This document shows, one piece after another, positions 49,039 to 57,441 of a DNA stretch of 64,000 nucleotides (the stretch's first letter is position 1; every line of letters starts with the position of its first letter). The stretch covers positions 682,001 through 746,000 of the forward strand of contig NZ_CM001776.1 of assembly GCF_000332275.1 (NCBI RefSeq), given 5' to 3'. The notes beneath the pieces are model-generated. The model saw only the letters and a program-made list of their open reading frames with translations. It was not told the DNA's origin and searched no databases. This DNA is from Synechococcus sp. PCC 7336. Its GTDB lineage: Bacteria; Cyanobacteriota; Cyanobacteriia; Thermostichales; PCC-7336. A program made the translations under genes and the position numbers.

Positions 49039-50016
49039 ATGAGCGCGGATCCACACCAACAAGCTTTGATAAAAGCTGCTCGGCGACTTGGCATAGAAAC
49101 GATTTATGATGGCGACCCGTCTCAAAGTCCCTGCGACCGCGTCATTTATCGCACTCGCGAGCGGAGCGTAACGATTGTTGAAGGCTGTATTTACCCCGGC
49201 CTAACCCCACAGGTGGATGCGCTCTGTGCCGACAAACACCGCACAAAGTCAGTTTTTCGCCAATGTGGTATCCCTTCCCCACGCAGCATTCAGCTCGATC
49301 GCAACGCTGCAGACCTTCAACAACAATTAGAGACTTTCTGGGCCGATGCTCCCAGCGGCAGCCAAGTCGTCTGCAAACCTACGCTGGGTACAAACGGCGA
49401 AGGGGTGACTATGGGGCTGAGAGATATCGAGAGCCTCTACACGGCAATTCAACGGGCTGCGTCCGATACGCTCGTCATCGAAGAGCAGGCTGACGGATAC
49501 GATCTGCGCCTACAGGTTATCGGCGATCGCGTTGTGGCTGCTTGCATTCGGGAACCCGCCTATGTAACCGGAGATGGCCATTCTTCTATCGGGCAACTCA
49601 TGGCCGATCGCGATCGCTCGATCCAAACGCAAAATCCGCAAAATCGGCTGCTCGTCAATGATGAAACGCTACAGTTGCTAGAAAAGGCTGGCATGACAGT
49701 GGATGACTGCCCTGCCGCTGGGGAAAAGGTGACCGTCAAACAAGTTGCGAATATCGGGCAGGGGGGAATGGCGATCGATGTCACGGACACTTTACACGAA
49801 CGCTATCAAGCCTGGGTCGATTGTCTCGCCCACAGTCTACCTCTGGATATTTTTGGCTTAGATTTAATTTCTCCCAATCCTCAAGCCGATCCGAAGGAAA
49901 ATCATACTGTAGCTCTAGAAGTCAACGCACAACCCCAATGGCTGCATCATACTTTTTCAGAAAGAAAACAGCACGATATTCCTAAACTTATACTCGAATA
50001 TCTTTTACAATTGTGA
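49039..50016 (+). CDS. ATP-grasp ligase A (cyanophycin synthetase/GshB-like domain)
   Basis: About 325 residues from ATG 49039. ADKHRTKSVFRQCGIPSPRS is the start of an ATP-grasp fold; VVCKPTLGTNGEGVTMGLRD is the ATP-binding lysine and glycine loop; LVIEEQADGYDLRLQVIGDR and ALEVNAQPQWLHH give the Mg2+-binding Glu/Asn. The substrate is unknown, but such enzymes form amide bonds through acyl phosphates. The preceding 18 in-frame codons lack a start signal. It overlaps ligase B by 4 bp. Confidence 0.85.
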   Translation: MSADPHQQALIKAARRLGIETIYDGDPSQSPCDRVIYRTRERSVTIVEGCIYPGLTPQVDALCADKHRTKSVFRQCGIPSPRSIQLDRNAADLQQQLETFWADAPSGSQVVCKPTLGTNGEGVTMGLRDIESLYTAIQRAASDTLVIEEQADGYDLRLQVIGDRVVAACIREPAYVTGDGHSSIGQLMADRDRSIQTQNPQNRLLVNDETLQLLEKAGMTVDDCPAAGEKVTVKQVANIGQGGMAIDVTDTLHERYQAWVDCLAHSLPLDIFGLDLISPNPQADPKENHTVALEVNAQPQWLHHTFSERKQHDIPKLILEYLLQL

Positions 50017-51014
50017 AACCACTACAGGTTGGAATCTGCATCCCGCCACGCCCGCAAGTGGGCGAGCCAAACTACAACAATCCCAACTGTTGGGGATGTT
50101 TGCGACAGCCGATACAGACAAACTTAATCGCCTATTTAAACGAGTTTCCAGACTGCGTCTTGCATACCGATCTGGACTTTCGCGATGCTGTCATTCATCA
50201 AGGCCGCGTCTGGACCCAAAATGTCTGTCTCAACGAGCTAAATGGATACTTTTGGTATTGTGAGATAGACCGAGCTCCCAATGCCTACCACTTGCAAGTC
50301 CTGAAGACTTTAGCGAAGTCTATTCCTGTCTTGCCAGATCCCTGGAGTTGGGAAATTGCCGTAGATAAATATACGGCTCATTTGGAATTGGCTCGGGCAG
50401 GTGTGCGGGTGCCGGAATTCGTCCTGTTTGATGTTCGCGGCCCCAGTTTTCCTGTCGAGGTAGAGCAGCTATTAGAACGCTGGGAACTCGCTCTACTCAA
50501 ACCTCGGCGAGGCGGTTGGGGCAAGGGAGTCACGCTGGTGGATAGTGCCGCACTCTTGCGCGATCTCGTTGGCTATATTCGTTCGACAACCATCTACTCT
50601 GTGGATGGCGGTTTTTTGCTAGAGCGCTACTACGAAAATGACCCCAAACGATGGACCAGTATCACGCTGTGTGGCGATCGCATCATGTATGGCTATCAGA
50701 AGAAAGCCAGCAAAATGGTGCCATTAGGAGAGAAAGGCTATAAGGTTTTTGATGCTAGCGAACGGGGTGGAGAAGTCAAACTACAACCTTTGCAAGAGGC
50801 TCACATCAGTCTGGTCGATCGCGCCAGCCGAGCACTGAATTGTCCTATCCTCGGCTTCGATACAATCTGGACAGAGGAAGGGCCGATGGCGATCGATGAG
50901 AACACTTCTCCAGGTAATTATCCCGAACTGTATGCAGCAAAAGGCCTGGACCCTGCGGTAGAAATTGGTGAAATGATTCGGAAATGGATTGTACAGTTAC
51001 GACGTACCGATTGA
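50013..51014 (+). CDS. ATP-grasp ligase B (RimK/GshB-like)
   Basis: 333 residues, GTG start overlapping the stop of ligase A (GTGA). WSWEIAVDKYTAHLELARAG, VRVPEFVLFD, ALLKPRRGGWGKGVTLVD, GGFLLERYYENDPKRWTSIT and MAIDENTSPGNYPELYAAKG supply the ATP-grasp lysine, glycine loop and the E-N-T metal motif. It is only distantly like ligase A. The strict coupling implies that both act on the same product, perhaps a small peptide or modified metabolite. No precursor peptide, transporter or other tailoring gene is next to it. Confidence 0.85.
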   Translation: MKPLQVGICIPPRPQVGEPNYNNPNCWGCLRQPIQTNLIAYLNEFPDCVLHTDLDFRDAVIHQGRVWTQNVCLNELNGYFWYCEIDRAPNAYHLQVLKTLAKSIPVLPDPWSWEIAVDKYTAHLELARAGVRVPEFVLFDVRGPSFPVEVEQLLERWELALLKPRRGGWGKGVTLVDSAALLRDLVGYIRSTTIYSVDGGFLLERYYENDPKRWTSITLCGDRIMYGYQKKASKMVPLGEKGYKVFDASERGGEVKLQPLQEAHISLVDRASRALNCPILGFDTIWTEEGPMAIDENTSPGNYPELYAAKGLDPAVEIGEMIRKWIVQLRRTD

Positions 51015-51167
51015 GGATTGGGAAAAGGGTACTTAACATCCCTTGAGCGCTACTATCTCAAAGGAGAGTCAAGCAATCGATTGATTCTTTGTACCATTTT
51101 TGGTACGCTCCGTATGACCAAAAAAAAGCGTCTTTCTATTGTTTTTTATCAACAACTTCGGACAGAA

Positions 51168-51340
51168 TCAGGCGGCTATAGCGCCGTAGGCAAGTAGGTT
51201 GCTGTTCTCGATCTCAGTATGACGTGGTATGGGAGATTTTTTCCTGTTGCTGGATTCAGGTAAATGTCATGTCTTGAGCCATGCCGATGCAAAACACAAG
51301 CAGATTTCTCTAGTTCACGAATAAACCCTTTACGCTTCAT
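51168..51340 (-). pseudogene. hicA: HicA-family mRNA interferase toxin, frameshifted in a poly-A run
   Basis: ATG 51340 overlaps the hicB stop (ATGA). It reads KRKGFIRELEKSACVLHRHG, then SRHDIYLNPATGK, a HicA double-stranded RNA-binding fold with its catalytic His in RHGSRHD. The frame is lost at a run of six A (51237-51242 as T on the plus strand); with seven A it would continue KSPIPRHTEIENSNLLAYG to TGA at 51168, about the normal HicA size. As given, a 54-residue altered protein would be made. Confidence 0.7.
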
Positions 51341-51540
51341 ACTTCAAGGATAAGTTCCTTGGTTTTTGCTTCTGCCGGTGCAGGCTCCGCTTCTATAGCC
51401 ATGAGTTGATAGGCATCGCGTATATTTTCCTCCAGATCTGCAAGAGTTTGCCCCTGACTAAAAACTCCAGGAACGCCTTTCAAGCGACCAACAAACCAAT
51501 CATCATCATTCCAATACTCCAAGATGAAAGACTGTGACAT
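51337..51540 (-). CDS. hicB: HicB-family antitoxin
   Basis: 67 residues: YWNDDDWFVGRLKGVPGVFS, then GQTLADLEENIRDAYQLM, the short HicB RNase H-like fold without an added DNA-binding domain. ATG 51540 preceded by GGGAGG. The order hicB-hicA (antitoxin first) is one of the two known orders. It would neutralise HicA, but hicA is frameshifted here. Confidence 0.85.
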   Translation of the reverse strand: MSQSFILEYWNDDDWFVGRLKGVPGVFSQGQTLADLEENIRDAYQLMAIEAEPAPAEAKTKELILEV

Positions 51541-51837
51541 GAGACCTCCCGGCTAGTTGAGCACCTATAAGATACCAAAAATCTATCACTATCCGTTAGA
51601 ACTAGAAAAATAGCAATAGTCAAGATGATTTTCCATCTATTGGACTGGTTTCTATGTTGCTGACAACCACAATCTTCGACAGCAGAAGGCCCCCTCTAGA
51701 TGTGTAATAGGTAACGTCATTTGTCAATATAAGACTAGTAAAGTAGCTCAGTAACTTTTAAAAACGTATTTCTATAGATGATTAAAGAAGATAGAGGAAA
51801 TATAATCATGAGGTCTTCACAATAGGACAAGCTCTCT
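51541..51837. promoter_or_regulatory. AT-rich intergenic region upstream of the tyrosinase gene
   Basis: 297 bp without a coding frame; contains AT-rich tracts around 51720-51810, likely the promoter of the tyrosinase-like gene. Confidence 0.4.
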
Positions 51838-53412
51838 ATGTCGTTTGAACCGAAAGTCCGGCACTCAGTCCGTTACCTTCAAGAGCAATACGATAACGGC
51901 AACAAAAAACCTCTTGAAGATCTCGTTCGGGCTTGGCAAGGAATCCAAGCCCTTCCCGCTACTGACAAACGCTCCTTCTTTGTTCTTGGCGGCTACCACG
52001 GCGAACCCTTCGCATACCGACAGGCCGTCGATAATCTATCTACCACCGACCAATACACCTACTGGGGCGGCTACTGCAACCACGGCAACGTGCTCTTTCC
52101 CACCTGGCACCGAGTCTACGTCTACAAAATAGAGCAAGCTTTGCAAAGCATCGTACCCGATGTCACCATGCCCTTCTGGGATGAAACCAGCGAAGAAACC
52201 CTGAAACATGGGATCCCTACCGTCCTTACCCAAGAACAATTCGAACTGGATGGCAAGCTAATCGACAACCCGCTGAGATCGTTTGTTTTGCCAGAAGCCC
52301 TTTCCGATCAATTGCCCGGTGACGACCAGGATTATGTTAAACCCGCAGGCTACGAGACCGTGCGATATCCTCTATCCGGCTTGGTGGGTACGCCGGAAGC
52401 CCGCGCAGCAACCGATGCCCACAACGCAAAATATCCCCACTCATCCGTCAACACCGAACTCCTTAATCAAAATGTCACTGCTTGGTTGCACGGTGCGGGA
52501 CCGCATACCTCTGGACCGAGCCCCAGTGACCCAAACCCCAAAAAGAACGGCATCTACTGGCAATTCAAACGTTGCCTCAAGACTCCCAACTACACCGTCT
52601 TCTCCAACACTACCTCCGCCGGTCAGTGGCATTTAGATCATCCCGATCGCATTCCGGTAACCCCTTTAGAAGCGCCGCACAATGACATTCACCTGTCTGT
52701 AGGCGGATTCGATCTGCCTGGTGCTGGAGAATCGGGACAGATTGCTGGTGCTAATGGCGATATGGGGGAAAACAACACCGCCGGACTCGATCCAATTTTC
52801 TTCTTCCACCATTGCAACGTCGATCGCATGTTCTGGCTGTGGCAGAAGCAAAATGGAAAGACCGACAAGATTGAGATTATTGATGGTTTTTACGGCACGA
52901 GTTCTAGCGATAGTCAGGGACCGACTCCTGGGATTTCCCCCGGCACCAAACTCACATTAGAGACCCCTCTCTACCCGTTCGCCAAAGATAACTTCGGGAC
53001 AATCTTCACATCCAATGACTGCGTCAACATCGAAAAGGATCTGGGCTTTACCTACGGCTCTGGCTCGTTGGAAAAACCCGCTGCCCCAGAGGAGGAGGTG
53101 GCGGGGTTTAGTACGCAGACATTGATGGTGCGGGGGATCGATCGCGCCCACTTCCAAGGCTCGTTCGTGTTGCTGGCCTATGCGACCGTGGCTAGTGGGA
53201 AGAAGTACTATCTCGGTCACTATTCCGTCCTCAGTCGCCGCAATGTGGTCAGATGTGCTAATTGCTTGACCCACCAAGAAGTGATTGCCCACTTCTCTTT
53301 GAGCAATGTGCCTGCCGATGAGGTGGAGGGGGCCACGTTCAGTTTTGATATTCAGCATCGCGGTCCAAACCTACGGGAAAACTTCATTCCCGATGTGGTC
53401 AAGCTAAAATAG
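51838..53412 (+). CDS. Tyrosinase-like type 3 copper protein
   Basis: 524 residues. The CuA site is GGYHGEP, then YCNHGNVLFPTWHRVYVYKI, giving His residues in the order H...H...H. The CuB site is APHNDIHLSVGG and, later, DPIFFFHHCNVDRMFWLWQ. All six copper-binding His seem present. The C-terminal 120 residues form a beta domain like those covering the active site in tyrosinases and hemocyanins. No signal peptide is seen, so it acts in the cytoplasm or is exported without one. It would oxidise phenols or catechols; the substrate is unknown. The gene stands alone. Confidence 0.85.
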   Translation: MSFEPKVRHSVRYLQEQYDNGNKKPLEDLVRAWQGIQALPATDKRSFFVLGGYHGEPFAYRQAVDNLSTTDQYTYWGGYCNHGNVLFPTWHRVYVYKIEQALQSIVPDVTMPFWDETSEETLKHGIPTVLTQEQFELDGKLIDNPLRSFVLPEALSDQLPGDDQDYVKPAGYETVRYPLSGLVGTPEARAATDAHNAKYPHSSVNTELLNQNVTAWLHGAGPHTSGPSPSDPNPKKNGIYWQFKRCLKTPNYTVFSNTTSAGQWHLDHPDRIPVTPLEAPHNDIHLSVGGFDLPGAGESGQIAGANGDMGENNTAGLDPIFFFHHCNVDRMFWLWQKQNGKTDKIEIIDGFYGTSSSDSQGPTPGISPGTKLTLETPLYPFAKDNFGTIFTSNDCVNIEKDLGFTYGSGSLEKPAAPEEEVAGFSTQTLMVRGIDRAHFQGSFVLLAYATVASGKKYYLGHYSVLSRRNVVRCANCLTHQEVIAHFSLSNVPADEVEGATFSFDIQHRGPNLRENFIPDVVKLK

Positions 53413-53664
53413 CAAACTTGCAGGACCGTCCCTCATTTGACGCTGTCGGTACTGCTACTGAAATTCAAGTCATTCTGGGCTGGTGGCGATCGCTGTTGGC
53501 ATCTACCACAAATTGACCTCTGTTGGTTCAATTTGGTCTGGTTCAGGAACTGGTTTTTTAGGTAACAGTTTGAGCGCAGGATCGGGGCAGAGCGATCGCC
53601 GGATCGCTCAAGGCTAAGGAACGAGGATCGAATAGGGTGTCAAACAAGGATTTGCGGTTGTTAC

Positions 53665-53702
53665 TCCCCTCCCCTCAGGGAGAGGGGCCGGGGGTGAGAG
53701 CC
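53665..53702. repeat. Palindromic element directly in front of hoxW
   Basis: CTCCCCTCCCCTCAGGGAGAGGGGCCGGGGGTGAG type copy. Its conserved right flank (GAGAGCCATGCAGAGCCA, cf. GAGGGCCATGCAGAGCCA at 63723) contains the probable hoxW start codon. The gap 53413-53636 before it holds nothing recognisable. Confidence 0.75.
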
Positions 53703-54221
53703 ATGCAGAGCCACCCAACGCAGGTTGGACAAGTTATTCAGTCCTCAATCCTGATCGTTGGGTTTGGCAGTAGCCTGCGCAGTGACGATTGGGTCGGGAG
53801 GCGCGTGGTGGAGGCGATCGCCCGCAATCCTCCACCTGGCGTCAGCACCCTCTGCGTCCATCAACTCACCCCCGAACTGGCTTGCTCCATTGCCAGTGTC
53901 AGCTTGGCGATCTTTGTCGATGCTTATCCTGCTGACCCTGCCGCATCCGTCCAGACGATCGCCTTGGAACCGCGATCGCCCCAACCCTACAACAGCCACA
54001 TCAGCGAGCCCCGATCGCTCTTATTTCTGGCCGAACAGCTCTACGGGCACTGTCCGCCTGCCTGGTGGATATTGGTGCCGGGAGTCAATTTTGCCTTGGG
54101 CGATCGCCTCTCCGAGACAGCTCAACAAGGTGTTGTCGAGGCGATCGACGTTGTTGCTAAAGCGATCGAAACTCACCAGCGGGAGAAGCAAAATCTAATT
54201 CGCGACAGGTCTAGTGGCTGA
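53703..54221 (+). CDS. hoxW: HoxH maturation endopeptidase HoxW
   Basis: About 172 residues from ATG 53703. The core SILIVGFGSSLRSDDWVGRR (Asp of SDD is a nickel-sensing ligand), LAIFVDAYPADPA and SHISEPRSLLFLAEQLYG are the HoxW/HyaD protease signature. It removes the C-terminal peptide of HoxH after nickel insertion. The first 10 or so codons, including the start, lie in a palindromic element; an in-frame GTG at 53637 would include the whole element. Convergent with the MATE gene, overlapping it by 11 bp. Confidence 0.88.
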   Translation: MQSHPTQVGQVIQSSILIVGFGSSLRSDDWVGRRVVEAIARNPPPGVSTLCVHQLTPELACSIASVSLAIFVDAYPADPAASVQTIALEPRSPQPYNSHISEPRSLLFLAEQLYGHCPPAWWILVPGVNFALGDRLSETAQQGVVEAIDVVAKAIETHQREKQNLIRDRSSG

Positions 54222-55578
54222 GCACTTCACGTTTAGCAAGTTCGACCGCAGGCTTCAAATTGCAAGTCCGCCGATTCCACCAATAAGCGCTCAGCCCCAC
54301 TACCAGATTGGACACCAGTGCTGCTGCAAAAATGCCCATGGGTCCAGCAACTCGACTGCCTACATAAGCCAGCGGTAAATAGAGGACAAACATGCGAGCA
54401 ATCGTCATCACAATCGACGGTATTGGTTTTCCCATAGCGTTGAATGCCGAGCTCGCCACCTGAATAATGCCTGCTGCACCATAGCTAATGGGAACCAGCC
54501 AGAGATAGAGTGTTGCCACGGCAACAACTTCTGGGTCTCGATTGAAGATTGTCGAGAGCGATCGCGCCCCCAGTCCCAGTCCACCTGCCATCAACAAGCC
54601 CCACCCCAGACAGAATAGAAAGCTCATGTGTAGCGCCAGCCGTACCCGTTCGAACTGCTGCGCCCCCCAATTTTGTCCCACAAACGGACCAATACTCGCG
54701 GACAGTGCCACCACCGCAATCAGGGCAAACGACTCCATCCGCGAAGCCACACCAAATCCTGCCACCGCTGCGGGTCCGTGTACCGCTAAAAAACTGACGA
54801 TCGCGCCAATAGAAATCGGCACGATCGCGCTCGATGCCGCTGCAGGCAAACCGACGCTCAAAATGTCCTTCCAGCACCAAAAAGTTTCCTTTAGATCTGG
54901 CAGGTGCATCGAAAGCATATTTTCTTTGAAGCGCAGCACGAGCAAGGCTGCCACCAGCGTCATCGCTCTTGCAATCACTGTTGCTAGGGCTGCCCCCTGC
55001 AGCTCTAGTCGAGGAAAGCCCAGCGCCCCATTAATGAGCAGCGGATCGAGGGCAATATTCAGTGCTGCTGCGAGGGTCATGATGATGCTGGGCGTCAGGG
55101 TATTTCCTGCAGCGCGGATGGCACTGTTGCCCACCATCGGCACCACCAGAAACACCATGCCGAAATACCAAATGCGCATGTATTCCCGTATAAAGGGCAT
55201 GACCTCCGGCCCAGCCCCGAGCAACTGAAAGAGCGGGTCAATGGTCGAGAATCCGAGTGCTGCGAACAGAATGACCACCGTCAGCGCCAGGGTCAGGCTA
55301 TTGGTCGTAAACCGTTGCACTCGACGCATATCGCCTTCGCCGATCGCCCGAGCAATCACTGATGACGCGCCGACACCCAACCCCATTGCCAAACTGCCCA
55401 GAGTCATGACTGCTGGAAACGTAAAGCTCATGGCCGCAAGTTGTGCTGTGCCCAGTTGACCGATAAAGTAGGTATCGACCAGGTTGAATGCAATGATGGC
55501 AAATACGCCCCACACCATCGGCAGCGTCAGCTTGAAGAGCTGGGAGCCCACAGGGCCTTCAGTCAGTGTGCGTTTCAT
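54211..55578 (-). CDS. MATE-family multidrug/Na+ efflux transporter
   Basis: 455 residues with twelve hydrophobic helices. The start LFKLTLPMVWGVFAIIAFNL, then VDTYFIGQLGTAQLAAMSFT is the MATE signature, repeated in the second half as SIGPFVGQNWGAQQFERVRL. The N- and C-terminal halves are pseudo-symmetric. Drives export of cationic drugs or metabolites by Na+ or H+ antiport; with an N-type Na+-ATPase in the genome Na+ coupling is plausible but unproven. Confidence 0.92.
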   Translation of the reverse strand: MKRTLTEGPVGSQLFKLTLPMVWGVFAIIAFNLVDTYFIGQLGTAQLAAMSFTFPAVMTLGSLAMGLGVGASSVIARAIGEGDMRRVQRFTTNSLTLALTVVILFAALGFSTIDPLFQLLGAGPEVMPFIREYMRIWYFGMVFLVVPMVGNSAIRAAGNTLTPSIIMTLAAALNIALDPLLINGALGFPRLELQGAALATVIARAMTLVAALLVLRFKENMLSMHLPDLKETFWCWKDILSVGLPAAASSAIVPISIGAIVSFLAVHGPAAVAGFGVASRMESFALIAVVALSASIGPFVGQNWGAQQFERVRLALHMSFLFCLGWGLLMAGGLGLGARSLSTIFNRDPEVVAVATLYLWLVPISYGAAGIIQVASSAFNAMGKPIPSIVMTIARMFVLYLPLAYVGSRVAGPMGIFAAALVSNLVVGLSAYWWNRRTCNLKPAVELAKREVLSH

Positions 55579-56022
55579 AGATCGTTGCCGATGGTTTCTC
55601 CCGTCAGTCTAAGACAGGAATCCCCGTGCAAGTCATCTATCCGAGGTCGCCATCGGTTCGAGGCGATCGCCCGAACTGCTGTCAAATTCACACCTCCCAA
55701 TCTGGAAGTTTTAGCCCGAAAGGCTGTCGAGTATTTTCCGCCTGAGACTTTCTTTGCCTAGCTACAGAGCCTCGGGGAACACTCGAGGTTTCAAAGCGTG
55801 GGGCGATCGCCTGGGCTGGCGCGGAGGGGATCGCTGGCGTCGCTGCGACGAACTCGATTATTCCTTAGATGCGCCAGCAGGCAGCCTACCTGCCCGTTGG
55901 TGGAACTCTCCTTACGGAGCGAAAATGACCAGTTTCTTTTTGGGGCGACTGCTCGCCTGCGAGTTGAATGGGGCTTCCTCCAGAGAAGCATAAAAGGCTC
56001 TAATGCCAGACAAGAGCGGATC
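55579..56022. other. Intergenic, no gene supported
   Basis: About 440 bp between the MATE gene start and the kinase 3' end. Open frames of up to about 80 codons exist but lack ribosome binding sites and coding character. Probably holds the MATE promoter. Confidence 0.4.
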
Positions 56023-57429
56023 TTAAAGGGGCAATAATACTGCAAAGCAGGTCCGTCCCGGCTCGGACTCGATCGCGAGGCTGCCGCCATGACGGTTTTC
56101 GACCACCCTCCGCACGACATCGAGCCCCAGACCGGAGCCCTTGCCCATGGGTTTGGTGGTGAAGAAGGGTTCGAGAATTCGGTTTTCGATCTCGACAGGA
56201 ATGCCAGGGCCGTTGTCTTCTACTTCAACGCGGAGGCAATTGCCCTGTTGGCAGGTGCGAATGGCGATCGTGGGCGTTGCAGCGTCGGGGTTTGCTTCGC
56301 TAAGGGCGTCGATGGCATTGTCAATCAGGTTAGTCCAAACCTGGTTGAGCTCGCTGCCAAAGGCCACGATCTCCGGTAGAGCTTGGCTGTAGTGTCGTTC
56401 GACTTTGATGCCGTGCTTGAGTTTGAAGGCAAACAGGCGCAGGGTGTCTTCGATGCCGTCGTGGATGTCGACCCGCTGCTGGGCAGCACGGTCCATATAG
56501 GAATAGGACTTCATCGATTGCACCAGCGTGGAGATGCGCTCGGCCCCATCCAGCCCGTTTTTAATCATGCCCATCACGTCAAAAGACAGGGCCAGCCAGC
56601 GCAGACCCATGTCTCGCAGCTCGGTGGGGTCGTCGCGCCAGCGGGCCACGAGCGAGTTTAAAGTTTCAGGCTCGACCTCTGCAGCGGCAAGGGGGTCGAC
56701 TAACTTCCAAGCATCTTCTACGCCGTAGTCTTCCAACCAGTCCGTCAGGGCATCCTCGCGATCGCCCTGAGCCAAGGGGTCATTTTTGGGATTGGCGATC
56801 GCCTCGAAACCGCGATCGCGCACCTCCACCCACTGCTGAGTATGGGCCTCATCCACCTGCCGTTGGCCGTACACCAGGTTCATGCGCTGTAGTTCGAGCA
56901 GGGCGGGTTTGACATCCTTGAGGACGCGAACGAGGGCAGCAGCGGGGTTATTGAGTTCGTGGGCCAATCCGGCGGAGAGAGTGCCCAGAGCAGCCATTTT
57001 TTCCCGGTTGCGGATGAAAGACTCCAAACCGCGCAGGCGACTGCTGACGGTGCGAAAGATGTCTTTTTCGAACTCGCGGCAACTGTGAAGCACCTCCAGA
57101 AAGTCATTGCAACTGAGTCGGTAGAGGTCTGTATCGGTGTCGGCAGTCAGGGTGACAGGCACGAGGTCTTCGGTAAGAGCCTGAACTTCGCCAAAGAAGG
57201 AAGGGCTTTCGTGACGGCCAATAGGCATATCGATGCCTTGGCTCAGACGGCTGACGGTGATTTGGCCGCTGAGCTGGATGAAGAATCCTTTGGTGGGTTC
57301 GCCTTCGCGCACGAGCACATCGCCCGGGGCCAGATGAATGTGCTCGACGCGATCGCAGATCCACTCCAGCCGCTCGGCAGGTAGGGCCTGGAAAGCTTCT
57401 AGTTGCAATAAGGATTCCGAACAGAGCAT
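56023..57429 (-). CDS. Histidine kinase with N-terminal cyclic-nucleotide-binding domain
   Basis: 468 residues. Residues about 10-125 form a CNMP/CRP-like domain (GDVLVREGEPTKGFFIQLSG). A helical linker and H-box follow (LSAGLAHELNNPAAALVRVL, with phospho-acceptor His). The ATPase domain has N-box NQVWTNLIDNAIDAL, G1 DNGPGIP and G2 GKGSGLGLDVV. No membrane segment, so the input is cytoplasmic. It lies 12 bp after the response-regulator flavoprotein gene and is clearly its operon partner. Confidence 0.92.
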   Translation of the reverse strand: MLCSESLLQLEAFQALPAERLEWICDRVEHIHLAPGDVLVREGEPTKGFFIQLSGQITVSRLSQGIDMPIGRHESPSFFGEVQALTEDLVPVTLTADTDTDLYRLSCNDFLEVLHSCREFEKDIFRTVSSRLRGLESFIRNREKMAALGTLSAGLAHELNNPAAALVRVLKDVKPALLELQRMNLVYGQRQVDEAHTQQWVEVRDRGFEAIANPKNDPLAQGDREDALTDWLEDYGVEDAWKLVDPLAAAEVEPETLNSLVARWRDDPTELRDMGLRWLALSFDVMGMIKNGLDGAERISTLVQSMKSYSYMDRAAQQRVDIHDGIEDTLRLFAFKLKHGIKVERHYSQALPEIVAFGSELNQVWTNLIDNAIDALSEANPDAATPTIAIRTCQQGNCLRVEVEDNGPGIPVEIENRILEPFFTTKPMGKGSGLGLDVVRRVVENRHGGSLAIESEPGRTCFAVLLPL

Positions 57430-57441
57430 GGGGGCAACCCG

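Noticed and set aside
51091-51106. GTACCATTTTTGGTAC hairpin after the ATP-grasp genes as a terminator
   Set aside because: Six-base stem without a T-run on either strand; too weak to call.
55754-55993. 79-codon forward frame in the MATE-kinase gap
   Set aside because: No ribosome binding site, Arg/Trp-rich shadow composition, no recognisable motif.
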